Below, piece by piece: positions 10,675 through 20,307 of a stretch of DNA of 64,000 nt. Under the pieces are notes generated by a model. It saw only the letters and a program-made list of their open reading frames with translations. It was not told the origin of the DNA and searched no databases. This DNA is from Reticulitermes speratus (taxonomy: Eukaryota; Arthropoda; Insecta; Blattodea; Rhinotermitidae), in contig JAJKFL010000004.1 in NCBI GenBank assembly GCA_021186555.1, forward strand, positions 41,765,877-41,829,876, read 5' to 3'. Position numbers and translations under genes: made by a program. Numbering within the stretch: position 1 is the first letter of the stretch; each line of letters opens with the position of its first letter.

Positions 10675-10790
10675 CACGGTGCCAAGAACAAGTGGACTGC
10701 TTAACCCCCAAGATGAAGGTACTGTGATCCTTCGTAGCATTGGGAACTATATGCCGAAGGACAGTGTCACATTCCAGAAGTCTTGAATAA
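10675..10790 (+). mobile_element. Short conserved retroelement-like block
   Basis: The block carries CCAAGATGAAGG and GATCCTTCG, an imperfect hairpin in the same layout as the other hammerhead-like cores here (CTGAAGA, hairpin, CGAAAC), but both core boxes are mutated. The open frame reads TSGLLNPQDEGTVILRSIGN, a string I recall as recurring in insect transcripts as a dispersed repeat. That recollection is unverified; the hairpin is visible. Confidence 0.3.
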
Positions 10791-10951
10791 TCTTCAACAG
10801 GACAATCTGTTGGTTGTCATGTTATGAATTAGAAGTACAAAGAGCATATGTGTGGTATAATGGTGTAAATCTGATACAGTCAGAGTGTAACTGCAGGAAA
10901 ATGAGACTGTCCTCTGATGATTAATATGAAGATTGTGTTCAGCAGCATGAC

Positions 10952-11104
10952 ATGGAGTTCATAAAGACTGAACCTGAATCTGAACCTGAGCCAGATGGTG
11001 AATCATACCTGACATCTGCTTGTGATCAAAATGAGCTGACTGGTGTAAAAGAGGACGAGGACCCTCTGTTAGTAAAGTGCCCACTTATAAAGACAGAACA
11101 TGAG
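10952..11104 (+). CDS. Leader exon, copy 1, of zinc-finger-type gene
   Basis: ATG at 10952 opens 51 codons starting MEFIKTEPESEPEPDGES and ending at a strong donor GAG/GTGAGT (11104/11105), phase 0. The acidic peptide with IKTEPE and IKTE motifs (SUMO-consensus-like) is typical of the first coding exon of many insect C2H2 genes. It is duplicated at 12798-12944 together with about 80 bp of upstream 5' sequence (ACTGTCCTCTGATGATTA). Either copy could splice to the phase-0 exon at 14169. Function as transcription-factor leader is inference. Confidence 0.6.
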
Positions 11105-12714
11105 GTGAGTTTGTATAAGGCCATTGCCAAACACAATGATGCAGAACCTCTTACCATTTACAGGTAAAGGATCTTGCATCCAGAGTACTTTGGACATGAG
11201 GTTTTGTGGATAAGGGGTTTTTCTATAATTTGGGGCACCTTGTCTAGAATGTACTAGAACATGTAAAGAATTATGGAATGAAACTGTTCTGCCTTCAAAA
11301 TGAAGGTATGTGGGTTAATGTTGATTACAGGCCATCATCTGAGAAGGTGTCATTAAAACAGCATGAAATTCAAGCACCAGCCCTTGAATTACTTGGTGCT
11401 AATTTTTAGTTCATTTGCTGAGGAATGTAGCTGGTTTTCAGAGTGTTGTTCCTGTCTGGACGCTGGATATAAGATCCAATACCTGCATTGTGCACATATT
11501 GCATATTGTCTGTGACACTGAACGTTATGAATCCATCTTTAAGATAAGGGTGTGCTAGAGCAGTGGCTGCAGCAGTGCATTTCATTTCATTTCATTTTGC
11601 TGATGATGTCTCTGTTTTTTGCTGAGGTTTGGTGTTGGTGATAGATGAATGAGTATGGAGCATTGGTGGAGTGATACTGACAGGAAGGTTGAAGTGCTGA
11701 ATTTGGGGAAAAACCTGTTTCATTGCCACTTTGTGCACCACATGTTGCATGGACTGGCTGGGATCAAACTTCTGTCTCTGCAGTGAGAGGCTGGCTACAA
11801 GCTGTCTGAGCTATGGCACTGTCATGGAATCTGTAGCATATAGTAAACATGTTAAAGATTCGTTACTTGAAGAAAGAAATACACTTGACGTAGGATACTC
11901 ATGTAATGATATCTGTAACCTGTCGTCCTGACTTAGGTGACTGCCTTTCACGAAACTTGGCATGAAGGTTGTGCTGTAAGAGGTATAAAAGATGCCATGC
12001 CTGTGTTAGCTGTCTGTTTTAAAATTGGTGTTATATGACATTTACTTCTGTCATAATTTTGCATGCTGTGTGCAATACGTTTTACCGAAGCTTTGTTGTT
12101 TGTATATAATGTTTTAATCCTGCTAATAGCAGAAAAGCACATCCAGTTGTGTTAGTATTATGTTACTATTCAAAGCAGCAGTAAAATTTGATTACATATT
12201 AGAAAATATTTTTATCCTGAAAGGTTTCAGCAGTTTGTTTGTTAACCTCATGGAAATCGGCCGAGAGCTTTGTTAAAGTGTACAAAATAATATCTACAGT
12301 GTCTCCACAAAGTGGCACATTGTAGATAAGTAGCCTGTGAAATTAATTAAAAGCCTTTGTTCACCAGTGAAGCCAATTTTTATGTAAATGGAGATGGTCC
12401 CAGGAAAACCCTCACCAATATGTGCTGAATAATGAACACATTGCTGACGAAGGGGTGGTTTAGTGTGGTATATGGAATGATCACATGGTGAGACCATGTT
12501 TTTTATGACGCTTAATGTAGAATGGTAATTGACCAAGTTCTTGTTTATATAGGGTGCACAAATTAATACCTTTCAATTTTCAAGCCAATTTTTGCTTGTA
12601 TGAGCTGCTTCCTCATCCACATTGATTGTTGTTACTGGTAACTCTTCTTGACTTTGTGAAGAATATATGAAGCTTGTAAAGTGAATGGTTAATGTACAGA
12701 ATTACTGCAGAACT
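11105..12714. other. Intron-like spacer, possible SINE traces
   Basis: No coding exon supported. Around 11730-11815 the minus strand shows tRNA-like hints (CATAGCTCAGACAG as an A box, GTTTGATCCC as a B box), suggesting an old tRNA-derived SINE, but I cannot bound it. Confidence 0.35.
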
Positions 12715-12797
12715 GTTAGTCGTAGTGTAACAGTGCAGGAAAATGAATGAGACTATCCTCTGATGATTAGTATGAAGATTTCATTTAGCAGCACAAC

Positions 12798-12944
12798 ATG
12801 GAGTTCATAAAGACTGAACTTGAAGCTGAGCCAGATGGTGAATCATATCTGACTTGTGCTGATGATCAAGATGAGCTGACTGGTGTCAAAGAGGATGAGG
12901 ACCCTCTGTTAGTAAAGTGCCAACTGATGAGGCCTGAAAATGGA
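12798..12944 (+). CDS. Leader exon, copy 2
   Basis: ATG at 12798 opens 49 codons beginning MEFIKTELEAEPDGES, ending at GGA/GTGAGT (12944/12945), phase 0. It aligns throughout with the exon at 10952 (shared DGESYLT and ELTGVKEDEDPLLVKC), and the homology includes the preceding untranslated sequence. The two copies are 1,846 bp apart. This is a local exon duplication that could provide alternative first exons. Both frames stay open despite clear divergence, mild evidence for constraint. Confidence 0.58.
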
Positions 12945-13422
12945 GTGAGTTGTTTTATACACATACATTGCTAGAATACCTCTGACTGTTTAAATCCTGA
13001 TATATTTTTTGGTATTGATTCCTAAATTTCTTATATGTAGTTCCGTCAAATGGAAATTTTGTGCAGATAGGTTTGGTACAGCTTTGTCATTTTTCAGCAC
13101 AGTTCCAGATCTACCATACACAGTACATACTTGTAACCCGTGCTGATGACTTTCTGTGCCTACAGCTGCACACAGTCGGGTCTCAATTTTTCACACATTC
13201 AAGGTTTTCATTTGACTCGTATTTGACAGCTCCATGTTTTGAAATCTTTGCACTTGTTCTCTACATCTGTTATTTGTGCATACTGTTTTAACCCTTATAA
13301 ACCCAAACATCTTATCCAACACAAAAATATATCAATTTATGAGTGAAGTCAGACCTGTGTTGAAGCTAAGGGTTAGGTTGTAGCAATATTATCATCATTA
13401 TTATTATTTTTCAAGCACTGCA

Positions 13423-13449
13423 TATTTTGATCAAGCCAATCATCATCAG
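13423..13449 (-). ncRNA. Hammerhead-core-like motif (degenerate)
   Basis: The minus strand reads CTGATGA, then TGATTGGCTTGATCA as a hairpin, then AAATATG. The first core box is perfect and the second (GAAA) is CAAAA-like. Stem II could be TGATnnnnnnATCA. Confidence 0.4.
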
Positions 13450-14168
13450 GTGTTTGTTTATACAGAAATTTAAACCTCAAGATAAAAATGTAAAAATTTG
13501 CGAGATCTTACAGATGATGTAAAATATAAGTTACAATCGACTTGTAATCTTGGTGGTGTGTCATTAAACATAAACTGTGTGGTGTATAATTTAAAAGTTA
13601 AAATTTAAAAATTTATGATGCTAGTTCCTAACAAGTATCAAAATGACGTTGCAACTTCTTTTTATGCTTTTGAATCCATTATTTCATCCATTATTTAAAA
13701 CCGTCCACTGTTGGTCGAGTAATTAGCTGTCTACTTCAAAGTACGTTGGTGTAGGCCTCGTTATGATTGCGTATTTTGGACTATATTTCTGTTGCTGCAT
13801 TATTTCCTTCTTCTATTGCACTTCTGTCTTCAATTTGCTGTCCGCGGCCTTTTTTCTGCTATCGGTATTTAAAGTCACTTCACAGCCTTATTCTGGGGTA
13901 AATCACCTCGTATTGCTATTGATGTTTTCTCCGTGAGTGAAGCTGTTATTGTTTCCAACATGAATTGAATATGACATGAGTGAGTACTCTTCAGGCTATA
14001 TAGATATGATTTATGTGTTAATGATATTAACAGTTGTAACAACTGACACCCTTACGAAAAGCTCTTATTAGTTTGATGTAATTAAAAGTAGTTGTATTGC
14101 CTGCGTTTCCTGTTTCATGTAGTTTGTGAGGTTGCAGTCATTACTGATAAGGTATGGTGGTTTTACAG

Positions 14169-14312
14169 AGCTGTGTGCAAGAAGTACCTGGATCACATAG
14201 TGAAACATGTGTAGCATCATCTGATGTTGACAGTGAGGTCATCTGTGTAAAAGTTGAGGATGTCACAGACATGAAAGTGGAGGAAGATACCTTGCAGGTG
14301 GTTGAATGTGAG
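14169..14312 (+). CDS. Acidic internal exon of zinc-finger gene
   Basis: Bounded by acceptor GGTTTTACAG (to 14168) and donor GAG/GTGAGC (14312/14313). Exactly 48 codons, phase 0 at both ends, matching the phase-0 leader exons and the phase-0 zinc-finger exon. The peptide is acidic, with VICVKVEDVTDMKVEEDTL resembling VKxE/MKVEE SUMO-type motifs seen between leader and finger exons in insect C2H2 genes. No stops. Supported by splice sites, phase and context; no domain. Confidence 0.62.
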
Positions 14313-14472
14313 GTGAGCTGCGAGTCTGTGTGTCCTTTGTTAGTCTCAGGGATCTGGTAAAGAATGTAATTTTGTATTGACAATATTATTGATCTGATTT
14401 TGACTATGTTTACAAATTTGTTTTTCTCCCTATTAATATTTATTCTGGCATTTCTATACTTTTTTTTTTTAG

Positions 14473-14940
14473 CAGACTGCTGTCATTGGACAAGAAGCCC
14501 TGCAGTTTGAGGGGAGTCGATACTCCTGTGTTGTATGTCATAAGACGTTCTCGCTGCGTGTGTGAACTCAGAAAACATCTACTCATACATACTGGAGAGC
14601 GTCCGTATTCTTGCATTGTATGCAAAAAATCTTTCAGTGATCAGGGTAATATGAAGAGGCATCAACGCATACACAGTGGAGAGCGTCCATATTCGTGTGA
14701 TGTGTGTAACAAGTCATTCAGTGATCGAGGTAATATGAAGAGACATGAACGCATACATAGTGGAGAGCGTCCATACTCGTGTAATATATGCAGTGCATCA
14801 TTTAATAGAGAGAGTGATCTGGCGAGACATAAAAGCATTCATACTGGAGGGCGTCCTATTCCTGTAATGTGTGTAATAAGTCTTTCAGACAACAGAGTCA
14901 TTTGAAGAAACATCAACAGATGCATAATGGACAGCATTTG
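14473..14940 (+). pseudogene. C2H2 zinc-finger exon, frameshifted and interrupted
   Basis: A long T tract and TAGCAG (a NAGNAG acceptor) precede the exon, which enters phase 0. Five classical fingers are readable with HTGERPYSC/HSGERPYSC linkers: YSCVVCHKTF, YSCIVCKKSF, YSCDVCNKSF, YSCNICSASF and a fifth ending HLKKHQQMH. Finger 1 is split by a +1 shift at about 14549-14555, giving TGA. Finger 5 loses one base near 14855. A sixth finger begins at the exon's right end and is cut at a TA by the Tigger element at 14943. The protein would be a nuclear DNA-binding regulator, but this copy looks inactivated unless the two single-base shifts are sequence errors. Confidence 0.85.
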
Positions 14941-15119
14941 TACTGTATTTACCCAAATACAAGACGACTGTAATCTAAGACAATCCCCCAAATAAAACAC
15001 GTCTGCCAAGGGAAAAAGTGTTTATCCAAATCTAAGACCACCCCCCTAAAAATAAAACGTGCTAAGAAAAAAGTTTTACTATTAATTTCATACACTTAAT
15101 ACGCAAAGCATGTCAGATT

Positions 15120-15470
15120 CTATCTACTTTTAGCATCAGTGTCACTGTCTCCATCTTCACAGTTGGTGCCTTCATCTTCCTTGCACTCACTCCTAACATT
15201 TCCATCCTCTTCACTGCCATTCCACAGCTTATCGTGACTGATGAAGATGGGACTGATAGGTCGTCCCAAAACGTCGGTACAAAATTACCATTCTACGCTG
15301 CGTAAAATTACAGAAGAGCGTAGATCTCATTTATTTTGTGGCGGACGCCTGAAATCACACACGAGATATCATCATCAGTCCCATCCATTGCATTGGATAT
15401 ACATCTCTTCTTGAAACACTTCACAATCACTTCTGGCGTGGTGCACTGTAATGCCGTTATGATCCATCAT
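15120..15470 (-). pseudogene. Tigger transposase C-terminal fragment
   Basis: Minus strand from about 15450 reads TPEVIVKCFKKRCISNAMDG then DDD, followed after an inserted segment by LWNGSEEDGNVRSECKEDEG and a terminal acidic stretch to TAG at 15122-15120. 'P..I..CFKK..ISNA.DG' followed by an acidic tail is the usual end of pogo/Tigger transposases. The DDE core is not present; only this end survives. Confidence 0.7.
15233..15370 (+). mobile_element. Small insertion with hammerhead-like core
   Basis: This piece splits the Tigger acidic tail and is flanked by TATCGT-like and TATCAT-like sequences. Plus strand 15238-15272 reads CTGATGA, a strong hairpin GGGAC/GTCCC, then CAAAACGTC. The first core box is perfect; GAAAC has become AAAAC. 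The boundaries come from where the transposase reading breaks, accurate to a few bases. Confidence 0.45.
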
Positions 15471-15682
15471 CATCATCATCTCGAACATAAATAGATGTAG
15501 GACACCTGGGTCTTGTCCTGTGAAAACTCAATCTTGAAGATGCTGTTGATCTCTCCATCTTATGATCCACACTGACTAAATAATACATTTATATTTCTTG
15601 GTTTGTAAGCTTACTTGAACCCATGAAGAAGATTCACAATTTTCTCCACAGATGGTGTTAGTGGTGTTAAGAATTTTAAATA

Positions 15683-16236
15683 TGAGGGTTATCCAGAAAG
15701 TAAAGATACAAAAGCAATAAAATTTTTAAAAATATTTATTAACAAAATCGAGTGAAAAAACTCTTAACACATACCTTTAGCTATTTTTCAACATAATCAC
15801 CACCTTTGTCAAGGCATTTGTTTAGCCTGGGTATGAGGTTTTGTATTCTGATGTCACAGAACTCCGCCGCCTCTGCACACAACCACGTAGTGACTTAGCT
15901 TTTCACCTCTTCGTCTTCGTGAAACTTCTGGCCGGCCAGATGTTTCTTTAAATGCAAAAACAAATTGAAATCGCTGGGAGCGAGGTCTGGGCTGTGAGCG
16001 GGATGGTCTGAGGTGATTTCCCTTCTCCTCCCACCCGTGTTGTATGAGTGTTGCACAGGTGGTGGAGTTCTATGACAAAACCTCGTACCCAGGCGAAACA
16101 AATGCCTTGACAAAGGTGGTGATTATGTTGAAAAATAGCTAAAGGTATGTGTTAAGAGTTTTTTCACTCAATTTTGTTAATAACTATTTTTAAAAAATTT
16201 ATTGCGTTTGTATCTTTACTTTCTGGACGTCCTACG
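15683..16236 (-). mobile_element. Palindromic mariner (DD34D) derivative
   Basis: TIRs (TGAGGGTTATCCAGAAAG and CGTAGGACGTCCAGAAAG) are flanked by TA (15681-15682, 16237-16238). The minus strand contains the mariner signature HSPDLAPSDFNLF, including the last catalytic Asp region, followed by GQKFHEDEEVKS. Unusually, about 163 bp at each end (15683-15845 and 16074-16236) are inverted copies of the same 3' region, so the C-terminal codons appear at both ends. Only 554 bp: no full transposase. It lies inside the Tigger element, hence is younger. Confidence 0.85.
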
Positions 16237-16506
16237 TATGTGTGTTCTGGATTTTTGTGTTGTGTTTGTGGTCTGATCAGTTTCAGTTCATGCCTCTTTT
16301 TATGGATTTTAATTTGTGGATTTGTCCAGGTTTTATTTTTGAGTCTTGTAGTTAATTTTTAATTTTTCAAGAGCCATTTACCTGTCACTACCCTTGGACT
16401 AGATCTGTTCTCAAGTGCATGTCTTAACAAGTTTACTGTTTCTGTGGTGCCCAGGGACTGAGTATAGCTCAATCTAAGTAGTCCACCAGGTTAGGTGCTT
16501 CTTTGC

Positions 16507-16538
16507 CTGAAGACGGAAGCAGAGCTGGAATCCGAAAC
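16507..16538 (+). ncRNA. Hammerhead-core-like motif, both boxes intact
   Basis: CTGAAGA, then CGGAAGCAGAGCTGGAATCC, then GAAACGTG. Both core boxes (CUGANGA and GAAAC) are present, making it the best match in the window, although the stem II closing base pair is offset. It lies inside the Tigger element. Confidence 0.5.
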
Positions 16539-16763
16539 GTGTTTGTTTAAACAATTGTGTCATTTAAATTTAGTTGCGCTATTTTCTCTCTCTTGTTTAC
16601 ACTTCGCGATGCAGGCCTGGGTTTGGCTCCACATGGTCCGGTTCAGAGCAATCTGGTTTGGCACAGTCCCGTTCAGTGCTTCACATGCGAATTTAAGACA
16701 ACCTCTCATATTTAAGCACCAAATTTAGGGGAAAAACCTCATCTTGCATTTGAGTAAATACTG

Positions 16764-16925
16764 TATTTCTGTGGTGTGTAATAAATTTTTCAGCAGACAA
16801 TTACCATAAGACTGATGGGTTAAACAATTAAGAGGGGACATATTCCTGTTAAACATGTGATAAATCATTGTACTGAGTGGAGGGTGTCCATAATCCTTTC
16901 ATTGGTGTAGTAAATTTTTAATGTT
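16764..16925 (+). pseudogene. Decayed continuation of the zinc-finger array
   Basis: Immediately right of the Tigger TSD the reading resumes as YFCG..CNKFFSRQ, then a linker-like stretch and a second eroded finger (ACATATTCCTGTTAAACATG resembles HIPVKHV, from PYSCNxC). Frameshifts and TAA stops are frequent. This is the displaced sixth finger and a degraded seventh finger of the exon ending at 14940. Confidence 0.6.
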
Positions 16926-16929
16926 ATTT

Positions 16930-17060
16930 TGTTGTTTTCTGGATGCATGGGAGGAGAAAAGAATCTTTTGTCCCTGCTGCAGAAACTGAATGATGATTTG
17001 TGACATGTGCAGCCCATAACCTAGTCACTATACCAACTTTGCTATCCCAGCTGTACGTAT
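16930..17060 (-). mobile_element. Possible tRNA-derived SINE
   Basis: The minus strand contains TAGCAAAGTTGGTATAGTGAC, resembling a tRNA 5' half with an A box (TAGCnnAGTTGG), followed by TAGGTTATGGGCTGC at anticodon-arm position. The B box is eroded. No TSD found. Confidence 0.4.
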
Positions 17061-17329
17061 TTTGATGTAATCAGTGGACTTGCATTTCTCGTGTGTATTA
17101 TCTGTAGCATGAAAATATAAGAAGAATCGTGTGTCTTATATTCTTGCACATCATGTCTGTCTGGCCCAGTAGTCAGCCTTGTTTGTACAGCATGACAAGG
17201 TGTAACTATGTGTTCAGTCCATAGAAGTTTGTATACAGATTCTGTATGTTATGAAGTGGTTTTGGACATGATCAGAAGATGAAAACAGTCTGGTGCATGG
17301 TTGAGTCAGTGTTGCATTTTCTACCTTTG

Positions 17330-17480
17330 CTGCAGTCAGGCAGCCATTTCCCAGCCTGTCATCGCAGAGCCCGGGTTAGGTTCCAGGCCAGTCTATGTGG
17401 GCTTTGTGGTGGGCAGAGTGGCACTGTGACAGGTTTTTCTCTGGGCGTATCATGCCACCACTGCTACATACTTATTCATT
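17330..17480 (+). mobile_element. Possible SINE fragment
   Basis: AGCCCGGGTTAGGTTCCAGG resembles a mutated B box and its flanks. It is followed by TGTGGTGGGCAGAGTGGC and a TTTTTCTCTGGG segment, as in tRNA-derived SINE bodies of insects. No A box or TSD was visible, so the call is weak. Confidence 0.35.
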
Positions 17481-17589
17481 AATGTATAAGTAATGCTATA
17501 TAATCGTAGCAGTTGACAGCATGATTAAATAACATGCCTGCCAAAAACATTTGTCCACATAGCATCACCAGTTTGTGTTGTTGGTAGCT

Positions 17590-17621
17590 CTGATGAAGTG
17601 TGTTAACAGTCTCATAAAAAT
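17590..17621 (+). ncRNA. Hammerhead-core-like motif (degenerate)
   Basis: CTGATGA, then AGTGTGTTAACAGTCTC (stem arms weak, symmetrical GTTAAC loop), then ATAAAAATATC in place of CGAAAC. Only the first box is intact. Confidence 0.3.
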
Positions 17622-18776
17622 ATCAACAGTCTTTTCCTAGTAAATAAATGACTATTAATGTGCATGTCCAGATATGAAGTAACATTAAGTGTAGGAGTAT
17701 TTAGTGACTGCACCAAGCAGGTGATGTGAGGTTATGAAAACTCAGCAGCCAGCAAGTGATAAGTGGTCATGAAACCTCAGAGCAGTTACAGTTCATACAA
17801 ATAACAGGACAGCTCAAACAATGAAAAAGTCAAGCAATTTAAAAATATGCTAGGTGCTGACACTCAAATCAATGCTGTGTGACGTGGTTAGCTGAGTCGG
17901 TGTGTTAGTGAATGGGTGATTGAGGGTTCGTTTATAAGAGGTGCGTTTGTGTAGCGTGTTCAGAATGTGCATAGTTAGGTGTAAGATGTGTGAGGTTGTG
18001 GGTTTGATTATAAGATGTGACTGGCTGTTGGCTGGACGACTGGGAGGTGCAACTATTGTGATTTGCACCGTGACTTGAGACCAGTTCAGTAACTCATTCA
18101 GCCTCCTAGCCAATGAAGATGAGAGCCATTTTTAACTGGAGTAAGTCTACTGTAGTGTACAGTTCACCACTTGATTTTATCTGCTGCCTGTGTCAAGAAT
18201 GGAATGAACCAACGTGCACTCTCGTGTGAGTGTAAGTAGTGATTTTTAATGAGGCACTGGGAGAATTTGTAGTACTGTACTTCCGCAGCTTGTATTGTTC
18301 TGAAGGTGGTAATGACTCTCTGAGTTTCATGAAGTATATGGAGTCTGTTGACTGTGAGTGACCACTGACATCTCAAATTGCACACTGTACTGCATGACGG
18401 TAAGTTGGATAGTTCTTGTTTTAACGTTGTGTAATGTAATTTGTTGTTTCACCAGATAAATGCAGTGTGTAAATTGGTGGACGAGATTGCTCTGTGTCGT
18501 CTTCTCCATAATTACAAGTACTCGGGTGGTAGGAGGTTGTAGTGTAAGTGTCTATAGAGTATCACGTCTGCATATTCATTGGGACAGTCCTCATATCAGT
18601 ATATTTTATTCATGTATTTGTTTATCATTAAATTGTCACAGACAGCTGTGTATTTCGTAGTGCTGTTATACTGTTGATTTGTTGTTGTAAATCATTCCTG
18701 CTACTGCAGAATGTGATTGTTCAAATCTCTCTGTGTTCCATGTTGGCCTCATTATTCAGATATATAGTGTTTTGTT
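17622..18776. other. No recognised gene
   Basis: Only short ORFs on both strands. The minus ORF at 17850-18113 is Ser/Thr/His-rich low complexity. Nothing supported. Confidence 0.4.
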
Positions 18777-18938
18777 TACTGCTCGACCGATAAGCGCTGG
18801 TCCAAAGCTCCGCCAGCGTTGCGTCGTACGCCGCTTAGCGGGGAGGTTTAATGGTAGATATATGATCGAAGGGATAATAACTTTTAGAAAGTCTAATAAA
18901 TACTATAGGTCGGGCCGGCCCTTATCGGTTAAGTAGCA
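18777..18938. mobile_element. Short inverted-repeat element (MITE-like), 162 bp
   Basis: The left end TACTGCTCGACCGATAAG and the reverse complement of the right end (TGCTACTTAACCGATAAG) match at 14 of 18 positions and continue as GCGCTGG/GGGCCGG. Internally CGCTGG...CCAGCG adds a hairpin. No target duplication is clear, so superfamily is unassigned. Confidence 0.55.
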
Positions 18939-18939
18939 A

Positions 18940-20229
18940 AAACACACCCAGTATTAGAAATTGTAACTGTGTGTGTTTTTTCTGTGATCTAGCAGACATG
19001 GAAATCCATCTCCATTTATTAGAGGTACAGGTTTTTAGCTTATGGTAATTGCCCTGTGTGGGGTCGTACACCTTTTTGGGATTGCCCGCGCTTTTTTTTG
19101 ACGACCTAAATTTATGCGCATTGGGCGGGATTTTCTTGGAGCCACGGACCATCACTGTGAGTAACGTTCATTGCGCGCGGAATGTAGTCGGTAAATGTTT
19201 CTATGGCGGTAGTAGTACAAATTGTCAGCAATAGATGCTGCACGTGGTACTCTGTGAATGCATAGTGTTACGTCTGGAATCTTGTAACAACGTTTTGTGA
19301 GTTGCCAAGAGATGGCGCGCAGGGTACGAGAGAGTACTTCGTGTCGTATCCAAGACCACAGATTATCTTCCAAGACGTTGACAACGTTGTGTGAGTTGCC
19401 AACGATAATCTGTGGTTGCCAAGACATGGCGCACGCAGTCAGGTGCATTGTGTAACACTGATCCAAGGTGTCGCATCCAGCTCGGTGGTAAATAGGTCTG
19501 TGATGGTGTGTTAGTGTGAGAATCGGTGTTCGTAAGTGAGAAATTAGAAAACATATCGTTGGGCTGAACTTGTGGCAATGTGTGACCGATAGTTTGAACA
19601 CAGCAAAATCAGCCTAGGCATTAAATTATCTGTGGTGGATGGTTGCAGGATTCTTATACAAGAAATACGCAGTATTTCCACGCAGCTTATTTATTAACTT
19701 TCCAGCAATATGTACAAGATCTCGAGAGATCGTTTGGTGTTAAGTTGCCGCACGTGCAAGTGCGCTCGTATGTGGAGCCTCGTAGCGGGAGCGGAGAGAA
19801 GCTCGCTGATGATGCGCTGCTCGGCTGCGGTCGTAGACGTGACGGGCAGAGATAGTCCGCCCGTGTTATGCGTCGGTCGGCCGCAGGCTTGGTGTATCCA
19901 CCGCTCTACTCCCTTGGTGTTTGCTGACGGTCTACTCCTTTGTACGACTGGCTCACTCCTTTGATGATGCCTGTGTGGCGACCGATCGTTGGAGGGATGA
20001 AGTTTGTCAAAGTCACTTTACGGCTGACGGCCAGTCAGCCAGTATGGCCTGGTATCGAGCCTCCTGTGGGATCATGACCATATTCTAGCTGTTTGTGACT
20101 GTTGTGGTCTGTTCATTTCTTGATCTCTCCCTCTGACAAGGGAGTGGGTCTGCCCGTGTTTGGAGCCTCTACTTTTGTCGGCTCTTTCATTTTAGTATAT
20201 TAGAAGGTTTTAACAGTTCATATAGCATA
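18940..20229. other. Non-coding, with hairpin and direct repeats
   Basis: At 19288-19440 a direct repeat (ACAACGTTKTGTGAGTTGCC, then ATGGCGCRC) encloses an inverted pair (CCACAGATTATC at about 19360 and GATAATCTGTGG at about 19404). The 19740-19900 segment is CpG-rich. Part of 20000-20229 may be 3' untranslated sequence of the adjoining LINE, since the text runs into it without an evident poly(A) boundary. Confidence 0.4.
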
Positions 20230-20307
20230 CCCTATAAATGTGTTCGCCAGTCCAGGCCCTGTACAGCAGATCATGCCTCAATATACATAGCTTTGCTATA
20301 GCAGTGG

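Larger units (their letters stand above)
14943..16763. mobile_element. Tigger/pogo-type element, TA TSD
   Basis: The left end CTGTATTTACCCAAATACAA and right end (reverse complement CAGTATTTACTCAAATGCAA) form about 24-bp inverted repeats. TA flanks both sides (14941-14942 and 16764-16765). The minus strand retains a Tigger transposase C-terminus. The element has been hit by a mariner (15683-16236) and a small insertion (about 15233-15370). It interrupts the sixth zinc finger of the host locus. Confidence 0.83.
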
